DNA from: Rhizobium sp. Root1203
GTDB lineage: Bacteria; Pseudomonadota; Alphaproteobacteria; Rhizobiales; Rhizobiaceae
DNA: 64,000 bases
Direction of reading: 5' to 3'
NCBI RefSeq assembly: GCF_001424945.1
Contig: NZ_LMCW01000008.1
Location: 65,855 to 129,854 of the forward strand
Below the pieces are notes generated by a model, which was given only the letters and a program-made list of their open reading frames with translations, was not told where the DNA came from and did no database searches. Positions 46,516-54,793 of the stretch are shown piece by piece (position 1 is the first letter of the stretch; the number at the start of each line of letters is the position of its first letter). A program made the position numbers and the translations under genes.

Positions 46516-47823
46516 TCAGTGGCCGAGCAACGTTTCGAGGTCGATCGCTTCGGCCATCGCCATATTGCCCTTGTCACCGGGATGAAGGTGATCGCCGGAA
46601 TCGAAAGCGGGAGCGATGCGGGCATTGTTGTCCGGATCACGAAGAAGCGCATCGAAATCGACCACCGCGTCAAAGGCACCACTCTCGCGGATCCAGCGAT
46701 TAACCTCTTTACGCAGTGCGTCCTTGTCGGCGTCGTAGTAGCCGTCGAGCGGAGTGCCGGAGAGAGCGCCATCAAACGGTGTCAGTGTCGCGCCGATGAC
46801 CCGGATGTTGCGCGCGCGCGCCAGGGCAATGAGCTGCCTGTAGCCTGCGATCATTGCATCAGCGCTCGGCCGCTTTGCTTGCGAAGCGAAGGCGGTGCCA
46901 GGCCACGAGATATCATTGATGCCGATCAAGACAATGAGCGCCCTCACGTTGGGCTGCGAAAGCACATCCCGATCCAACCGGGCAGCGGCGTTCACACCCA
47001 TCTTGTCCTCAAGCAGGCGGGCGCCGGAAATACCGGCATTTAGCACGGCGACGTGCCGGGGCGCGAGGCGTTTTGCAAGAAAGTCGGGCCAGCGCGCATC
47101 GGCATCGACCGTTGCTCCGTTACCATCGGTAATGGAGTCTCCGATGACGGCAACCGCGCCGTGGTTCGGGGTGTCGGCCAGCACGTCCGTCAAAAGAACG
47201 CGGGCATCGGTCGTTTCAGTAGCCGGAAAGTCCCCCGCGAGAGTGAGATCGCCCTTCCCGAACCAAGCTGTCTGGCGTCCATCCCAATGGAAAGTGGACA
47301 AGCGAGTTTCCCCCGGAAGAAATATGGAAACCGCAAGGCGCGATTGGTCGTCGGCGGCCATGTCCACTGGATCACTTACGGCCGGCGCGCCAGGCGGTAT
47401 GGCGACGCTCCTTTTGCCGCCGAAAGTAAGCATTCGGATAGCCGACGACGATACCGTTCCTTGCTGACCGGCGGGAGCGACGCTCACGGCGCCAATCGTC
47501 AAAGGCCCGTCTCCATAGGTATTGGAAAAGACCAAGCGCAGCCGCGCACCACCGAGGCTGATTCGAACGATCTGCCGGAAAGTCTGGTCTTTCACCGTAG
47601 CCGGGATCTTTGTGGGGAACGCAAAATCCGCTCCCCAGATGGGTTGTGGACTGGCGGTCCAAGTGCCGACCCAACGCCCGTCATCGGCGGTCACCGGCGC
47701 GGCGCCGAAAAGCATGGCTGTCAGGGCAAGCGCGCCCACAAGCCTGCCGGCAAGAGTGGACCTCCGACTGCCAATGTCGTCGGAGGTGACGCGGTGTATT
47801 TCAAGCGGCATTGTTGTTTCCAT
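46516..47823 (-). CDS. secreted SGNH/GDSL-type hydrolase
   Basis: An esterase-like protein of 435 residues. An N-terminal signal segment (LVGALALTAMLFGAAPVTA) precedes WVGTWTASPQPIW. The catalytic blocks are block I VAVIGDSITDGNGA (Ser), block III LIVLIGINDISWPG (Gly-x-Asn-Asp) and block V DHLHPGDKGN (Asp-x-x-His). An N-terminal beta domain of about 180 residues before block I is usual for this subgroup. The start was set at ATG 47823 (METTMPLEIH); 47811 or 47886 are possible. Substrates of relatives include acetylated polysaccharides and lipids. It stands alone. Confidence 0.9.
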   Translation of the reverse strand: METTMPLEIHRVTSDDIGSRRSTLAGRLVGALALTAMLFGAAPVTADDGRWVGTWTASPQPIWGADFAFPTKIPATVKDQTFRQIVRISLGGARLRLVFSNTYGDGPLTIGAVSVAPAGQQGTVSSSAIRMLTFGGKRSVAIPPGAPAVSDPVDMAADDQSRLAVSIFLPGETRLSTFHWDGRQTAWFGKGDLTLAGDFPATETTDARVLLTDVLADTPNHGAVAVIGDSITDGNGATVDADARWPDFLAKRLAPRHVAVLNAGISGARLLEDKMGVNAAARLDRDVLSQPNVRALIVLIGINDISWPGTAFASQAKRPSADAMIAGYRQLIALARARNIRVIGATLTPFDGALSGTPLDGYYDADKDALRKEVNRWIRESGAFDAVVDFDALLRDPDNNARIAPAFDSGDHLHPGDKGNMAMAEAIDLETLLGH

Positions 47824-48488
47824 CCTCTTGTTCACGAGCAGAGCGCGCGTTGGGCGATCCGGGTTGCATCGCAGTGCCTCGGACATAGAGATAGACCCTG
47901 AGGAGGCGGTGATATAGTGTGCCGACTTTCACACCATTTATGAATTCAAGGACCAATTAGGCGCGCTGAAACCAACCCTGCCGGCGAAATGGAAGTGTTA
48001 TCTACGCGGTCGAGCGGGAGGATTCTCGGACCGCTGCGCTCGCCTGCCGTATGACGCCGTCCATGGTCAACAGATTGGTATTCAGGTCAGAGGCACGCCT
48101 TGGCACGCGATGGGTGAACCGCTCGACACCAGCGTTCCAGCTAACACGGAGGGATGCGCTTTCAATAAGCGCGCCACGCGAAACCTCGCGGATATCGAGG
48201 CAGACGAAGGCGCTGGCACCGGCGAACAACCTGTCAACCATATCCGGGTCAATACAACCGCCTCTTATGCTTCACCTATCCTCGTCTTAGCTTTACCGTG
48301 CACGCCGATAGCGCGGCCGGCCGCCTTGTGCCAGTGCTGGGCCCCTTGAGCTCGGGCGACTGGGAAACCTTCCACGCCCATATCGGCCAAGACGGCCCCA
48401 CTGTCTTCACGCGTCAGGCCCCTCCTCGGTTTTCTCGCCCAACGCGGTAGACATGATGTCCCCCTGGTGTCGAAATTTCGGAGGTTTT
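47824..48488. other. intergenic stretch, possible gene debris
   Basis: About 660 bases without a convincing gene. Around 48300-48350 a plus frame includes AAGRLVPVL, faintly like the end of a LysR effector domain, but it is too short to call. A minus frame at 48002-48241 has no family match. The region may be debris from rearrangement. Confidence 0.35.
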
Positions 48489-49676
48489 TTAGGTTTGGCG
48501 GCTGGCAAGAGCCGCGAGCAATGTGGAGCCTGTGAGAAGGCAGGCAGCCAAGAGAAACGGGCTCCACCATCCCGCATTGTCGAAGAGCACTCCGCCTGCA
48601 AAAGCGCCTCCCGCTATTGCGAGCTGGATCAACGCGACTTGCAGTCCGCCCGCCGCCTCCAGGTCTCCGGGAATGATCGCCGCCATCCATGTGTTCCAGG
48701 CCACCGGAATGGGGGTGGAGAAGAAGCCCCACATTACGAGCAGGAAAGCCGTGACTGCTGCGTATGGGCCGAGAGCGATCAGCAGAAGGGCGATGATTGC
48801 AAGCGCACCTGGCAATCCGATCAGCAGAGTTGCGAGATGCCGCCGGACGACGAAACCGATGACGGTCGTACCAGTTAGGCCGCCGAGGCCGAGGCCGAGT
48901 AGCACGATGGAGAGGGCGTTCACTTCCAGTCCAGTGACGCTTTCGAGGAATGGGCGGAGGTAGATTGACAGCGAGTTCTGGCCGATGAAGGCGAGGCCAG
49001 TTGCCGCCATACCGATGGCGAAGGTGCGGTTGCGCAGAAGCCCGAAGATTTTCTCCACCGATACCGTTGCCGTCGCTGGCATCTTCGGCAGGATGGCAAA
49101 TTGCCAGACCAGCGCGGCAAGTCCCATTGGAACTGTAATCAGGAAGGTGCCACGCCAACCTATCAGTCCTCCGAGAAAGCTGCCGAGAGGGGCCGCGATG
49201 ACGACGGCGAGCGCAGTACCGCCTTGGAGCAGAGCGATCGCCTTCGGCAGATCTGACTTCGAGGCCAGACGGGCGAGGATGGCTGTCGACAACGACCAGA
49301 AACCTCCAATTGCCACTCCGATCAGCGCCCGGCCTGCCAGGAAGACGGCGAAGGTGGGAGCGAGAGCGACAGCCAAGCTGGAGATGACCAGAATCCCGGT
49401 ATAGAGCAGCACCACCGCCTTGCGATCCACCTTCGACAGAAGGCCATTTCCGATGAGGCTGGTGAGAACCGCGAAGACGCCTGACATGGTGATGGCCAGC
49501 CCGGCCTGTCCTTCTGACACCGAGAGGTCTCGGGCGATCGGGGTCAGTAGACTCACTGGCAGGAACTCCAATCCGACCAACAGGAAGGTGAGGAGTGACA
49601 GGCATATCACGGCAGCCCATGGCGTCTCCGCCATTTCGGGAGAAATCATCTCGTCCACTGTCAGCTCGATGGCCAT
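48489..49676 (-). CDS. MFS transporter (DHA1-type efflux)
   Basis: A 12-helix permease of 395 residues of the arabinose-efflux/DHA1 group. Family marks are EFLPVSLLTPIARDLSVSEG, GNGLLSKVDRKAVVLLYTGI, FLAGRALIGVAIGGFWSLST and IAAPLGSFLGGLIGWRGTFL. Relatives export drugs, sugars or purine analogues. It is divergent from a LysR gene across a 97-base spacer, so it is probably induced by that regulator's ligand. A longer open frame on the same strand (48265-49731) is a shadow. Confidence 0.92.
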   Translation of the reverse strand: MAIELTVDEMISPEMAETPWAAVICLSLLTFLLVGLEFLPVSLLTPIARDLSVSEGQAGLAITMSGVFAVLTSLIGNGLLSKVDRKAVVLLYTGILVISSLAVALAPTFAVFLAGRALIGVAIGGFWSLSTAILARLASKSDLPKAIALLQGGTALAVVIAAPLGSFLGGLIGWRGTFLITVPMGLAALVWQFAILPKMPATATVSVEKIFGLLRNRTFAIGMAATGLAFIGQNSLSIYLRPFLESVTGLEVNALSIVLLGLGLGGLTGTTVIGFVVRRHLATLLIGLPGALAIIALLLIALGPYAAVTAFLLVMWGFFSTPIPVAWNTWMAAIIPGDLEAAGGLQVALIQLAIAGGAFAGGVLFDNAGWWSPFLLAACLLTGSTLLAALASRQT

Positions 49677-49773
49677 TCCGCGCTCTCCTGTCTGCTTGCC
49701 CCACTAGATAGCCATATGAGGCAACGTGCACTAGAAGCTACAATGTGCATGTGTATGTGAAGGAGATTCACCA

Positions 49774-50670
49774 ATGCGACGAGATGAGTTCACTGAGATG
49801 AGAGCATTCCTGGAAGTTGCCAAGGAGCGGAGCTTCACGCGCGCCGCCGCCAAGCTCGGTCTTACGCGCTCGGCGCTCAGTCACACGGTCAGCGCGCTCG
49901 AGGAGCGGCTGGGCATCAGGCTTCTTTCCCGTACCACGCGGGATGTGGCACCGACGGCCGCCGGAGAACGTCTGATTGAGAGCATTCAACCCCATTTCGA
50001 AAGTATCGCCGCCGGGATCAGCGCCATCAGCGCTTTACGCGACAAACCGTCCGGCGCCGTCCGGATCGTCTGCCCCGATGACGCGGTCGAGCTCGTGTTC
50101 CAGCGTCGGCTGTCCTCGTTCCTGCGGGATTTTCCCGACGTCACGGTGGAGATCGTTGTCGACAACGGTTTCACCAACATTGTCGAGCGGCAGTTCGATG
50201 CCGGGGTGCGGCTCGGCGAGGCCATCGCCCGCGACATGGTGGCCGTGCGCGTAGGGCCCGACGTGTCGTATTCGGTTGTCGCATCGCCCGACTACCTGGA
50301 GCGGCACACGCCTCCGGCAATCCCGCAGGATCTGACAGACCATAACTGCGTCAACCTGCGACTTCCAACGTCCGGGGGGCTCTACGCCTGGGAATTCGAA
50401 CGGGAGGGCCGTGAGTTCAACGTGCGGGTGGAGGGCCAGCTGACCTTGAGCAACATCGCGCCTGCAATCGACGCTGCAGTGGACGGCATCGGTCTCGCCT
50501 ACGTGCCCACGGACCTCGTTCTACAACATTTCAAAAGCGGACGACTGCGGCCGGTTCTCTCGGAGTGGTGCCCGACCTTCCAAGGCTATCACCTCTATTA
50601 TCCGAGCCGTCGAAATCCCTCGCCACCCTTCTCGGCGTTCGTCGATGCCTTTCGGCATAGACCGCGATAG
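49774..50670 (+). CDS. LysR-family transcriptional regulator
   Basis: A LysR protein of 298 residues: RRDEFTEMRAFLEVAKERSF, TRAAAKLGLTRSALSHTVSA, RLLSRTTRDVAPTAAGERL, and an effector domain with VTVEIVVDNGFTNIVERQFD, ending GYHLYYPSRRNPSPPFSAFV. It is similar in pattern to the LysR near 26 kb. AAGGAG lies ten bases before the ATG. It is divergent from the MFS gene; the spacer includes TGCAC and GTGCA in inverted order at about 49731-49754, a candidate binding site. Confidence 0.92.
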   Translation: MRRDEFTEMRAFLEVAKERSFTRAAAKLGLTRSALSHTVSALEERLGIRLLSRTTRDVAPTAAGERLIESIQPHFESIAAGISAISALRDKPSGAVRIVCPDDAVELVFQRRLSSFLRDFPDVTVEIVVDNGFTNIVERQFDAGVRLGEAIARDMVAVRVGPDVSYSVVASPDYLERHTPPAIPQDLTDHNCVNLRLPTSGGLYAWEFEREGREFNVRVEGQLTLSNIAPAIDAAVDGIGLAYVPTDLVLQHFKSGRLRPVLSEWCPTFQGYHLYYPSRRNPSPPFSAFVDAFRHRPR

Positions 50671-50850
50671 CATAGCTCGCAGAACAAGCGCCTCCTATTG
50701 ATGCTGTGGACGGCTCGTCTGCCGGCATCGTCATGTGCCCCGTTTGCGGTGTTGTTAGGAACCGCATGGGAGGAGCCATGGAGAGATTGCCATGACTGGA
50801 CTCGACATTGCTAGATTGGTGACAGCCGTGGCGAAAACCCTCGGAAGTGA

Positions 50851-51003
50851 ACGACAAAGGCGTTGATTGCGCTGCTGATTGCCAAGCGTATGGGCGCAAA
50901 TCTTACGCAGACGGAGCTCGCCTCAAAACTGGGAGAATACCAGTCTTTCGTTGCCCGTCTTGATCCACGCCAGAAAGTTCAAATTCCCGCGTACCATTCG
51001 TAG
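50851..51003 (+). pseudogene. XRE-type HTH fragment
   Basis: The frame reads LIALLIAKRMGANLTQTELA followed by SKLGEYQSFVARLD and stops at 51003. This is the core of an XRE helix-turn-helix (the family has LTQ-x-ELA and GRPQSFV-x-K-x-E), cut off directly after the recognition helix. A TGA precedes it at 50848-50850, and its end overlaps the tail of the converging molybdoenzyme gene. It looks like a relic of a regulator or antitoxin truncated by rearrangement. Confidence 0.45.
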
Positions 51004-51755
51004 CCGCGGTCTTCCCAGAAGCCGCCATTGCCACCATAAAGGCTGGCGAGGTTGGCAACCACCTCGATCCGCATCAGATATTTCGCGTGCTTGTAGCCCA
51101 GTTGCCGCTCGACCCTCAGCCGAAGCGGTGCGCCATGGGGCACTTCGAGATCGCGCCCGTTCATCGCATATGCGAGGATGGTCTGGGGGTGAAAGGCGTC
51201 GATGAGGTCGATGCTTTCGTAATACCAGCCGCTGCCATCAAGGGTCTTTTCGTATTCGTCGGCACAATGAAACACGATGTAGCGCGCTTCCGGCTTGAGG
51301 CCGACCTGATGCAGCAGCGCGCCGAGCGGCACGCCTCTCCACTGGCCGATTGCGCTCCAGCCTTCGACGCAGTCGTGTCGAGTGACCTGGGTGCGCGACG
51401 GCATCGACTTCAACGCGGAAAGCGAGAAGGAAGCCGGTCGTTCGACCAGTCCTCCGACCTGCAACTGCCAGGTCTGAAACTGTCGGCCGAGTAAATCTTG
51501 GTACTGTGCACTATCCGGCATGCTCGTGCCGTTGGCGCGGAATATCGGCGAGATATCCGCAACACTGAATTCGCGCGCCAGCGTATCGTCGCCGATCAAC
51601 AGGCGCTGCGTCTTCATCGTCAGTCCCTCGGCGATCTTCAGCACCGACTGCACCTTCGGGTTCTCGACCAGCGCGTCACATCCGCTGAGCCCGAGCGCTG
51701 ATGCTGTGAGCGTCGAGCCGATCAGGAACCGGCGGCGGGTCATGAGGCGGGTCAT
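50979..51755 (-). CDS. MsrP/sulfite-oxidase-like molybdopterin enzyme
   Basis: A periplasmic molybdoenzyme of 258 residues. The Tat signal is MTRRRFLIGSTLTASALGLS. The molybdenum-ligating Cys is in VTRHDCVEGWSAIGQWRGVP, the hallmark of the YedY/MsrP and sulfite oxidase family, and PHGAPLRLRVERQLGYKHAK supports the fold. MsrP itself reduces methionine sulfoxide in periplasmic proteins. This protein is somewhat shorter than MsrP and is paired with a different type of cytochrome b. It overlaps that gene by four bases. It is probably under the neighbouring sigma/NrsF system for oxidative or metal stress. Confidence 0.88.
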   Translation of the reverse strand: MTRLMTRRRFLIGSTLTASALGLSGCDALVENPKVQSVLKIAEGLTMKTQRLLIGDDTLAREFSVADISPIFRANGTSMPDSAQYQDLLGRQFQTWQLQVGGLVERPASFSLSALKSMPSRTQVTRHDCVEGWSAIGQWRGVPLGALLHQVGLKPEARYIVFHCADEYEKTLDGSGWYYESIDLIDAFHPQTILAYAMNGRDLEVPHGAPLRLRVERQLGYKHAKYLMRIEVVANLASLYGGNGGFWEDRGYEWYAGI

Positions 51756-52624
51756 GGCTTACCCTCCATGTTCGCTCCGGTGTTTACTTGCGGCTCCGTC
51801 TCGATGGCGTAGCGACCGGTGATCATCGAGCGCATGTTGTTGAAGAGGCCGGAGACCAGCACCATTATGACATGGACGACGACGAAGGCGACCAGCGAAC
51901 TGGCGGTGATGAAATGTAGGGTCCGGGCTGATTGGCGGCCGCCGAACAGGTCGAGCAGCCATGGAGCGAAGGCATCAAACCCCGGTGACATGGTTAGGCC
52001 CGTTGCAATCATCACAGGCAGGGCGACAAAGATCACCAGAAGATAAGCCAGCTTCTGCAGTGCATTGTAGTGGCGCGCCTTTTCGCCCTTTGGGAAGCGC
52101 AGCCGGGCATGGTCGGCAATATCGCGGGCAAGGTGCGCCGGAGCGAGCTCGTCCCTCGTGGGCACAAGGTCGCGCCGAAAATGGCGGGCAAGGAAACCGT
52201 ATGCAACGTAGACCAGGCCGTTGATCACGAACAGCCAGGCGAAGAAGAAGTGCCATCGCCGCCCAGTTGCGAGATCCTGGTAGCTCGGCAGCGTCATCCA
52301 ATCGGGAAATCCGCGAGCCGTCGGCTCGCCATCGACATTCGACAGGCCAAGGACACCGGTCGTATCGAAGGAAAGGCGGCCGATTCGGGTAACACCCCGG
52401 GTGGCACCGTCCTCGTCGACCGCCTCCATGGACACGAAGGATGGGTCGGCGTCAGCGCCGTACTGTCCCCAGTAAAGCGCCGGATGGGCGTTGAATATCT
52501 GCAGCCCGCTAAAAAGCAGCACGGTCATGCATAGCACGTTAAGCCAGTGCGACAGGCGTACGGTTAGGCTGTGGCGGCGGATCAGCAGGTGTTTTCTGCC
52601 GGTGGTCTGGTCAGGTGCGTCCAT
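51752..52624 (-). CDS. membrane cytochrome b (b561/Ni-hydrogenase type)
   Basis: A protein of 290 residues with four or five transmembrane helices and candidate heme-ligand His residues in SLTVRLSHWLNVLCMTVLLF, RRWHFFFAWLFVINGLVYVA and LHFITASSLVAFVVVHVIMV. A periplasmic loop follows the first helix. It probably passes electrons from quinol to the adjacent molybdoenzyme, doing for it what MsrQ does for MsrP, although it belongs to the Ni_hydr_CYTB-like family. It overlaps the molybdoenzyme gene (four bases) and is 70 bases downstream of the MXKDX gene. Confidence 0.88.
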   Translation of the reverse strand: MDAPDQTTGRKHLLIRRHSLTVRLSHWLNVLCMTVLLFSGLQIFNAHPALYWGQYGADADPSFVSMEAVDEDGATRGVTRIGRLSFDTTGVLGLSNVDGEPTARGFPDWMTLPSYQDLATGRRWHFFFAWLFVINGLVYVAYGFLARHFRRDLVPTRDELAPAHLARDIADHARLRFPKGEKARHYNALQKLAYLLVIFVALPVMIATGLTMSPGFDAFAPWLLDLFGGRQSARTLHFITASSLVAFVVVHVIMVLVSGLFNNMRSMITGRYAIETEPQVNTGANMEGKP

Positions 52625-52694
52625 GGAGCTCTCACCTAGATTTTGCCAAACGGCGAGGCCCCCGCAAGCGCTTCAGATTGCGGGGGCCTCGATA

Positions 52695-52943
52695 TCATTT
52701 CATCGCGTCGCAGTTCTTCATCATCGCGGATTTCTTCATGCTATCTTTTTCCATGCCAGCCTTGTGCATGCAGTCGGACTTGCCTTTGCTCATCTTCATG
52801 CTGTCCGTCTTCATACTATCCATTTTCATTGTGTCGTTTTTCTTCATTGTGTCGGTGCTGGTTTGCGCGCTGGCGCTGCCGGCAGCAAGGAAAAGGCCGA
52901 AAAGGACTGAGCCCGTGATGGCGACGAAAGGACGGATGGTCAT
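52695..52943 (-). CDS. MXKDX-repeat small secreted protein
   Basis: A protein of 82 residues. A signal peptide (ITGSVLFGLFLAAGSASAQ) is followed by pentapeptide-like repeats of the MxKxx/MKxDS type: TMKKNDTMKMDSMKTDSMKM, then MEKDSMKKSAMMKNCDAMK. It has two Cys. Rich in Met and Lys, such proteins may scavenge oxidants or metals in the periplasm, but their role is not established. It has its own sigma-type promoter upstream (53002-53026, minus) and heads the set with the cytochrome b and molybdoenzyme genes. Confidence 0.88.
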   Translation of the reverse strand: MTIRPFVAITGSVLFGLFLAAGSASAQTSTDTMKKNDTMKMDSMKTDSMKMSKGKSDCMHKAGMEKDSMKKSAMMKNCDAMK

Positions 52944-53001
52944 GCTGGTTCTCCCAGGTTGGGTGCGCGCCGCTCTATGCGACGACGGTCACATCGGCTC
53001 C

Positions 53002-53026
53002 TTCGTGCTGGCCTTGCGATGGTTAC
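53002..53026 (-). promoter_or_regulatory. ECF-sigma promoter of the MXKDX operon
   Basis: On the minus strand GTAACC is followed by 15 bases and then CGAA, about 60 bases before the MXKDX start codon. It matches, in the -35 and the core of the -10, the element before the adjacent sigma gene and the GTAACC/CGAA pattern that I recall for Caulobacter SigF. Confidence 0.65.
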
Positions 53027-53096
53027 AAACATCACGCCGATGTGATCGCGAAATTTTTGACGCCCGCAGGTTTCTCGTTTTTCTTTTCGCCCGTGT

Positions 53097-53121
53097 GTAA
53101 CCGTTTCTTCACGCGGCCGTA
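53097..53121 (+). promoter_or_regulatory. ECF-sigma promoter of the sigma/NrsF operon
   Basis: GTAACC, a 15-base spacer, then CGTA, ending 15 bases before the sigma factor ATG. Its -35 and spacer length equal those of the divergent promoter at 53002-53026, which suggests autoregulation by the encoded sigma factor. Confidence 0.6.
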
Positions 53122-53136
53122 TGAGCATTCGAAGAC

Positions 53137-53685
53137 ATGAAGCAATTGACCGAGCCAGAGCTGAAAACCCTGATGCTCTTGTCCCTTGGTGGCGACGAGC
53201 CGGCTTACCGCTGTCTGCTCGAAATACTGCGAAATCTGTTGGCTAGCTACTACAGGCGCAGGCTCCACGGCTCGGATGCAGCTGATGTCGAGGACCTCGT
53301 CCAGGAAACTTTGCTGGCCCTGCATCAGCGGAGGATCACCTATGATCGGGACAGGCCCTTTACGGCGTGGTTCTTCGCGATCGCCCGCCACAAGCTGGTG
53401 GATCATCACCGCAGGACAGGCGGCAGATCCTATCTCGGTTTGGAAGCGATCGAGGAAATGGCGAGCGATCGGGGTGAGGATGCGGTGTCGGCGAGCCTCG
53501 ATGTCGAGCGGCTGCTTGCGGCCCTCCCGGCATGGCAAGGCGAGATGATCCGCGACGTGAGGCTCACGGGGCGTTCCGTTGCGGAGACCGCAGCGGGCAG
53601 CGGGCGCAGCGAGGCGGCCGTCAAGATCGGCGTGTTCCGCGGCATACAGGCAATGGCGGCGAAACTGAAAGGCGAAGGCAAGTGA
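53137..53685 (+). CDS. ECF-type RNA polymerase sigma factor (SigF-like)
   Basis: A sigma-70 family protein of 182 residues. Region 2 includes ASYYRRRLHGSDAADVEDLV, QETLLALHQRRITYDRDRPF and TAWFFAIARHKLVDHHRR. Region 4 includes LAALPAWQGEMIRDVRLTGR and SVAETAAGSGRSEAAVKIGV. It is followed by, and overlaps by four bases, an NrsF-type membrane anti-sigma, the arrangement of Caulobacter SigF-NrsF, which responds to chromate, cadmium and oxidative stress. Likely targets are itself and the divergent MXKDX/cytochrome/molybdoenzyme genes. Confidence 0.92.
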   Translation: MKQLTEPELKTLMLLSLGGDEPAYRCLLEILRNLLASYYRRRLHGSDAADVEDLVQETLLALHQRRITYDRDRPFTAWFFAIARHKLVDHHRRTGGRSYLGLEAIEEMASDRGEDAVSASLDVERLLAALPAWQGEMIRDVRLTGRSVAETAAGSGRSEAAVKIGVFRGIQAMAAKLKGEGK

Positions 53686-54323
53686 AGACCGATGACCTCA
53701 TCGATGCTCTGGCACGTGATCTGCAACCGGTTTCGGCCGGCGCACTCGAGCGGGGGCTTGCTTTTTCGCTCGCGTCCGGTCTGGTGCTTTCTGCTGCACT
53801 GATCCTGATCGCCCATGGCCTGAGGCCCGACCTGTCGCTGGCGCTGCATCTACCGGTTTTCTGGATAAAATCCTTCTATCCACTGGCTCTTGCTGCAACC
53901 GGAATTGGTGCAATGATAAGCGTTGCCCGGCCTGGCGGCGTTCCCATGGCCTGCGGTATGGCCGCCCTTTCCATCTACGTGGTCCTTGTCGCGCTGGGGC
54001 TTTGGCAGTTGCATGTTTCTCCGGCCACTGACTACCCGGCATTGATTTTTGGCAGCTCCTACTGGTTCTGCCCGCTGATCATCGTGGCTTCAGCCCTGCC
54101 GGTTTTCGCCGCCAATATCTGGTTCCTGCGCCGCGCCGCTCCAACCCATCTCGGGCTGGCTGGCTTCGTCGCTGGCATGACAGCAGGAGCAGTCGGAGCC
54201 TGGACCTATTCCTGGGGCTGTACAGAAAACGGCCTGCCGTTTCTTGCACTCTGGTATACACTTGGCATCGGCTTGTGCGGCCTCATCGGAGCGCTTACGG
54301 CGCGCCGGCTGCTGCGCTGGTAG
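53682..54323 (+). CDS. nrsF: NrsF-type (DUF1109) membrane anti-sigma factor
   Basis: A membrane protein of 213 residues with about six helices and a short cytoplasmic N-terminus (MKTDDLIDALARDLQPVSAG) that would hold the sigma factor. Cys130 (SSYWFCPLI) and Cys180 (YSWGCTENGLPFLALWY) fall where the family has two functionally required Cys, probably the stress sensors. GTG 53682 overlaps the sigma stop codon. Under stress the sensor would release the sigma factor. The gene symbol is by analogy with Caulobacter. Confidence 0.88.
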   Translation: MKTDDLIDALARDLQPVSAGALERGLAFSLASGLVLSAALILIAHGLRPDLSLALHLPVFWIKSFYPLALAATGIGAMISVARPGGVPMACGMAALSIYVVLVALGLWQLHVSPATDYPALIFGSSYWFCPLIIVASALPVFAANIWFLRRAAPTHLGLAGFVAGMTAGAVGAWTYSWGCTENGLPFLALWYTLGIGLCGLIGALTARRLLRW

Positions 54324-54793
54324 CTAAAAACATACGATCCTGAGCCTGACCTGTTCCGTCTGAGCAAAAAAGTGCCGCCGTTCGTCATCATTGTAACGAA
54401 CCCGCACTACAGGCGCGAGAACGCCCCACATTCTGCCGATGCGATCCGGCATATGCTCGCACACGTCGTTTACCGCACCAATGAAACGGGGACCGTCATT
54501 TGAAATGACGCGCCACTCTGCAAGGCTATCACGCCAAATACGGTTTCCCACGCCGCGGTCCATCCCATCGGCGGTGCTCGCCCAAACTAGTCTGGCGCAA
54601 GGCACGGATACCAGCGTAGGCCAAAGCACCAGGTGAATGCCTTGCGGTCTTCTTGATGGGATACGAACCGGAGTCAAGAAAATGAAACGCCCTTAAGCGC
54701 GTGAAAATTCGATTATTGTTGCGTGGGTTCTATTGTGGAACTGAAATGTACCTCTATCGCTTTTGCGCCGCCCGCACGGGACGGAACACCAAC
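54324..54793. other. intergenic region between convergent genes
   Basis: About 470 bases between the NrsF-type gene and the converging SGNH hydrolase gene. No coding frame with recognisable family features, repeat or clear terminator was seen. Confidence 0.45.

Noticed and set aside
48265..49731. Open frame of 488 codons on the minus strand
   Set aside because: It lies over the MFS transporter gene in another frame of the same strand; the translation is Arg/Pro-rich without helices or family motifs.
50979..51755. Naming the molybdoenzyme gene msrP
   Set aside because: It has the CVEGWS motif but is shorter than MsrP and is paired with a non-MsrQ cytochrome, so the symbol would overstate the evidence.
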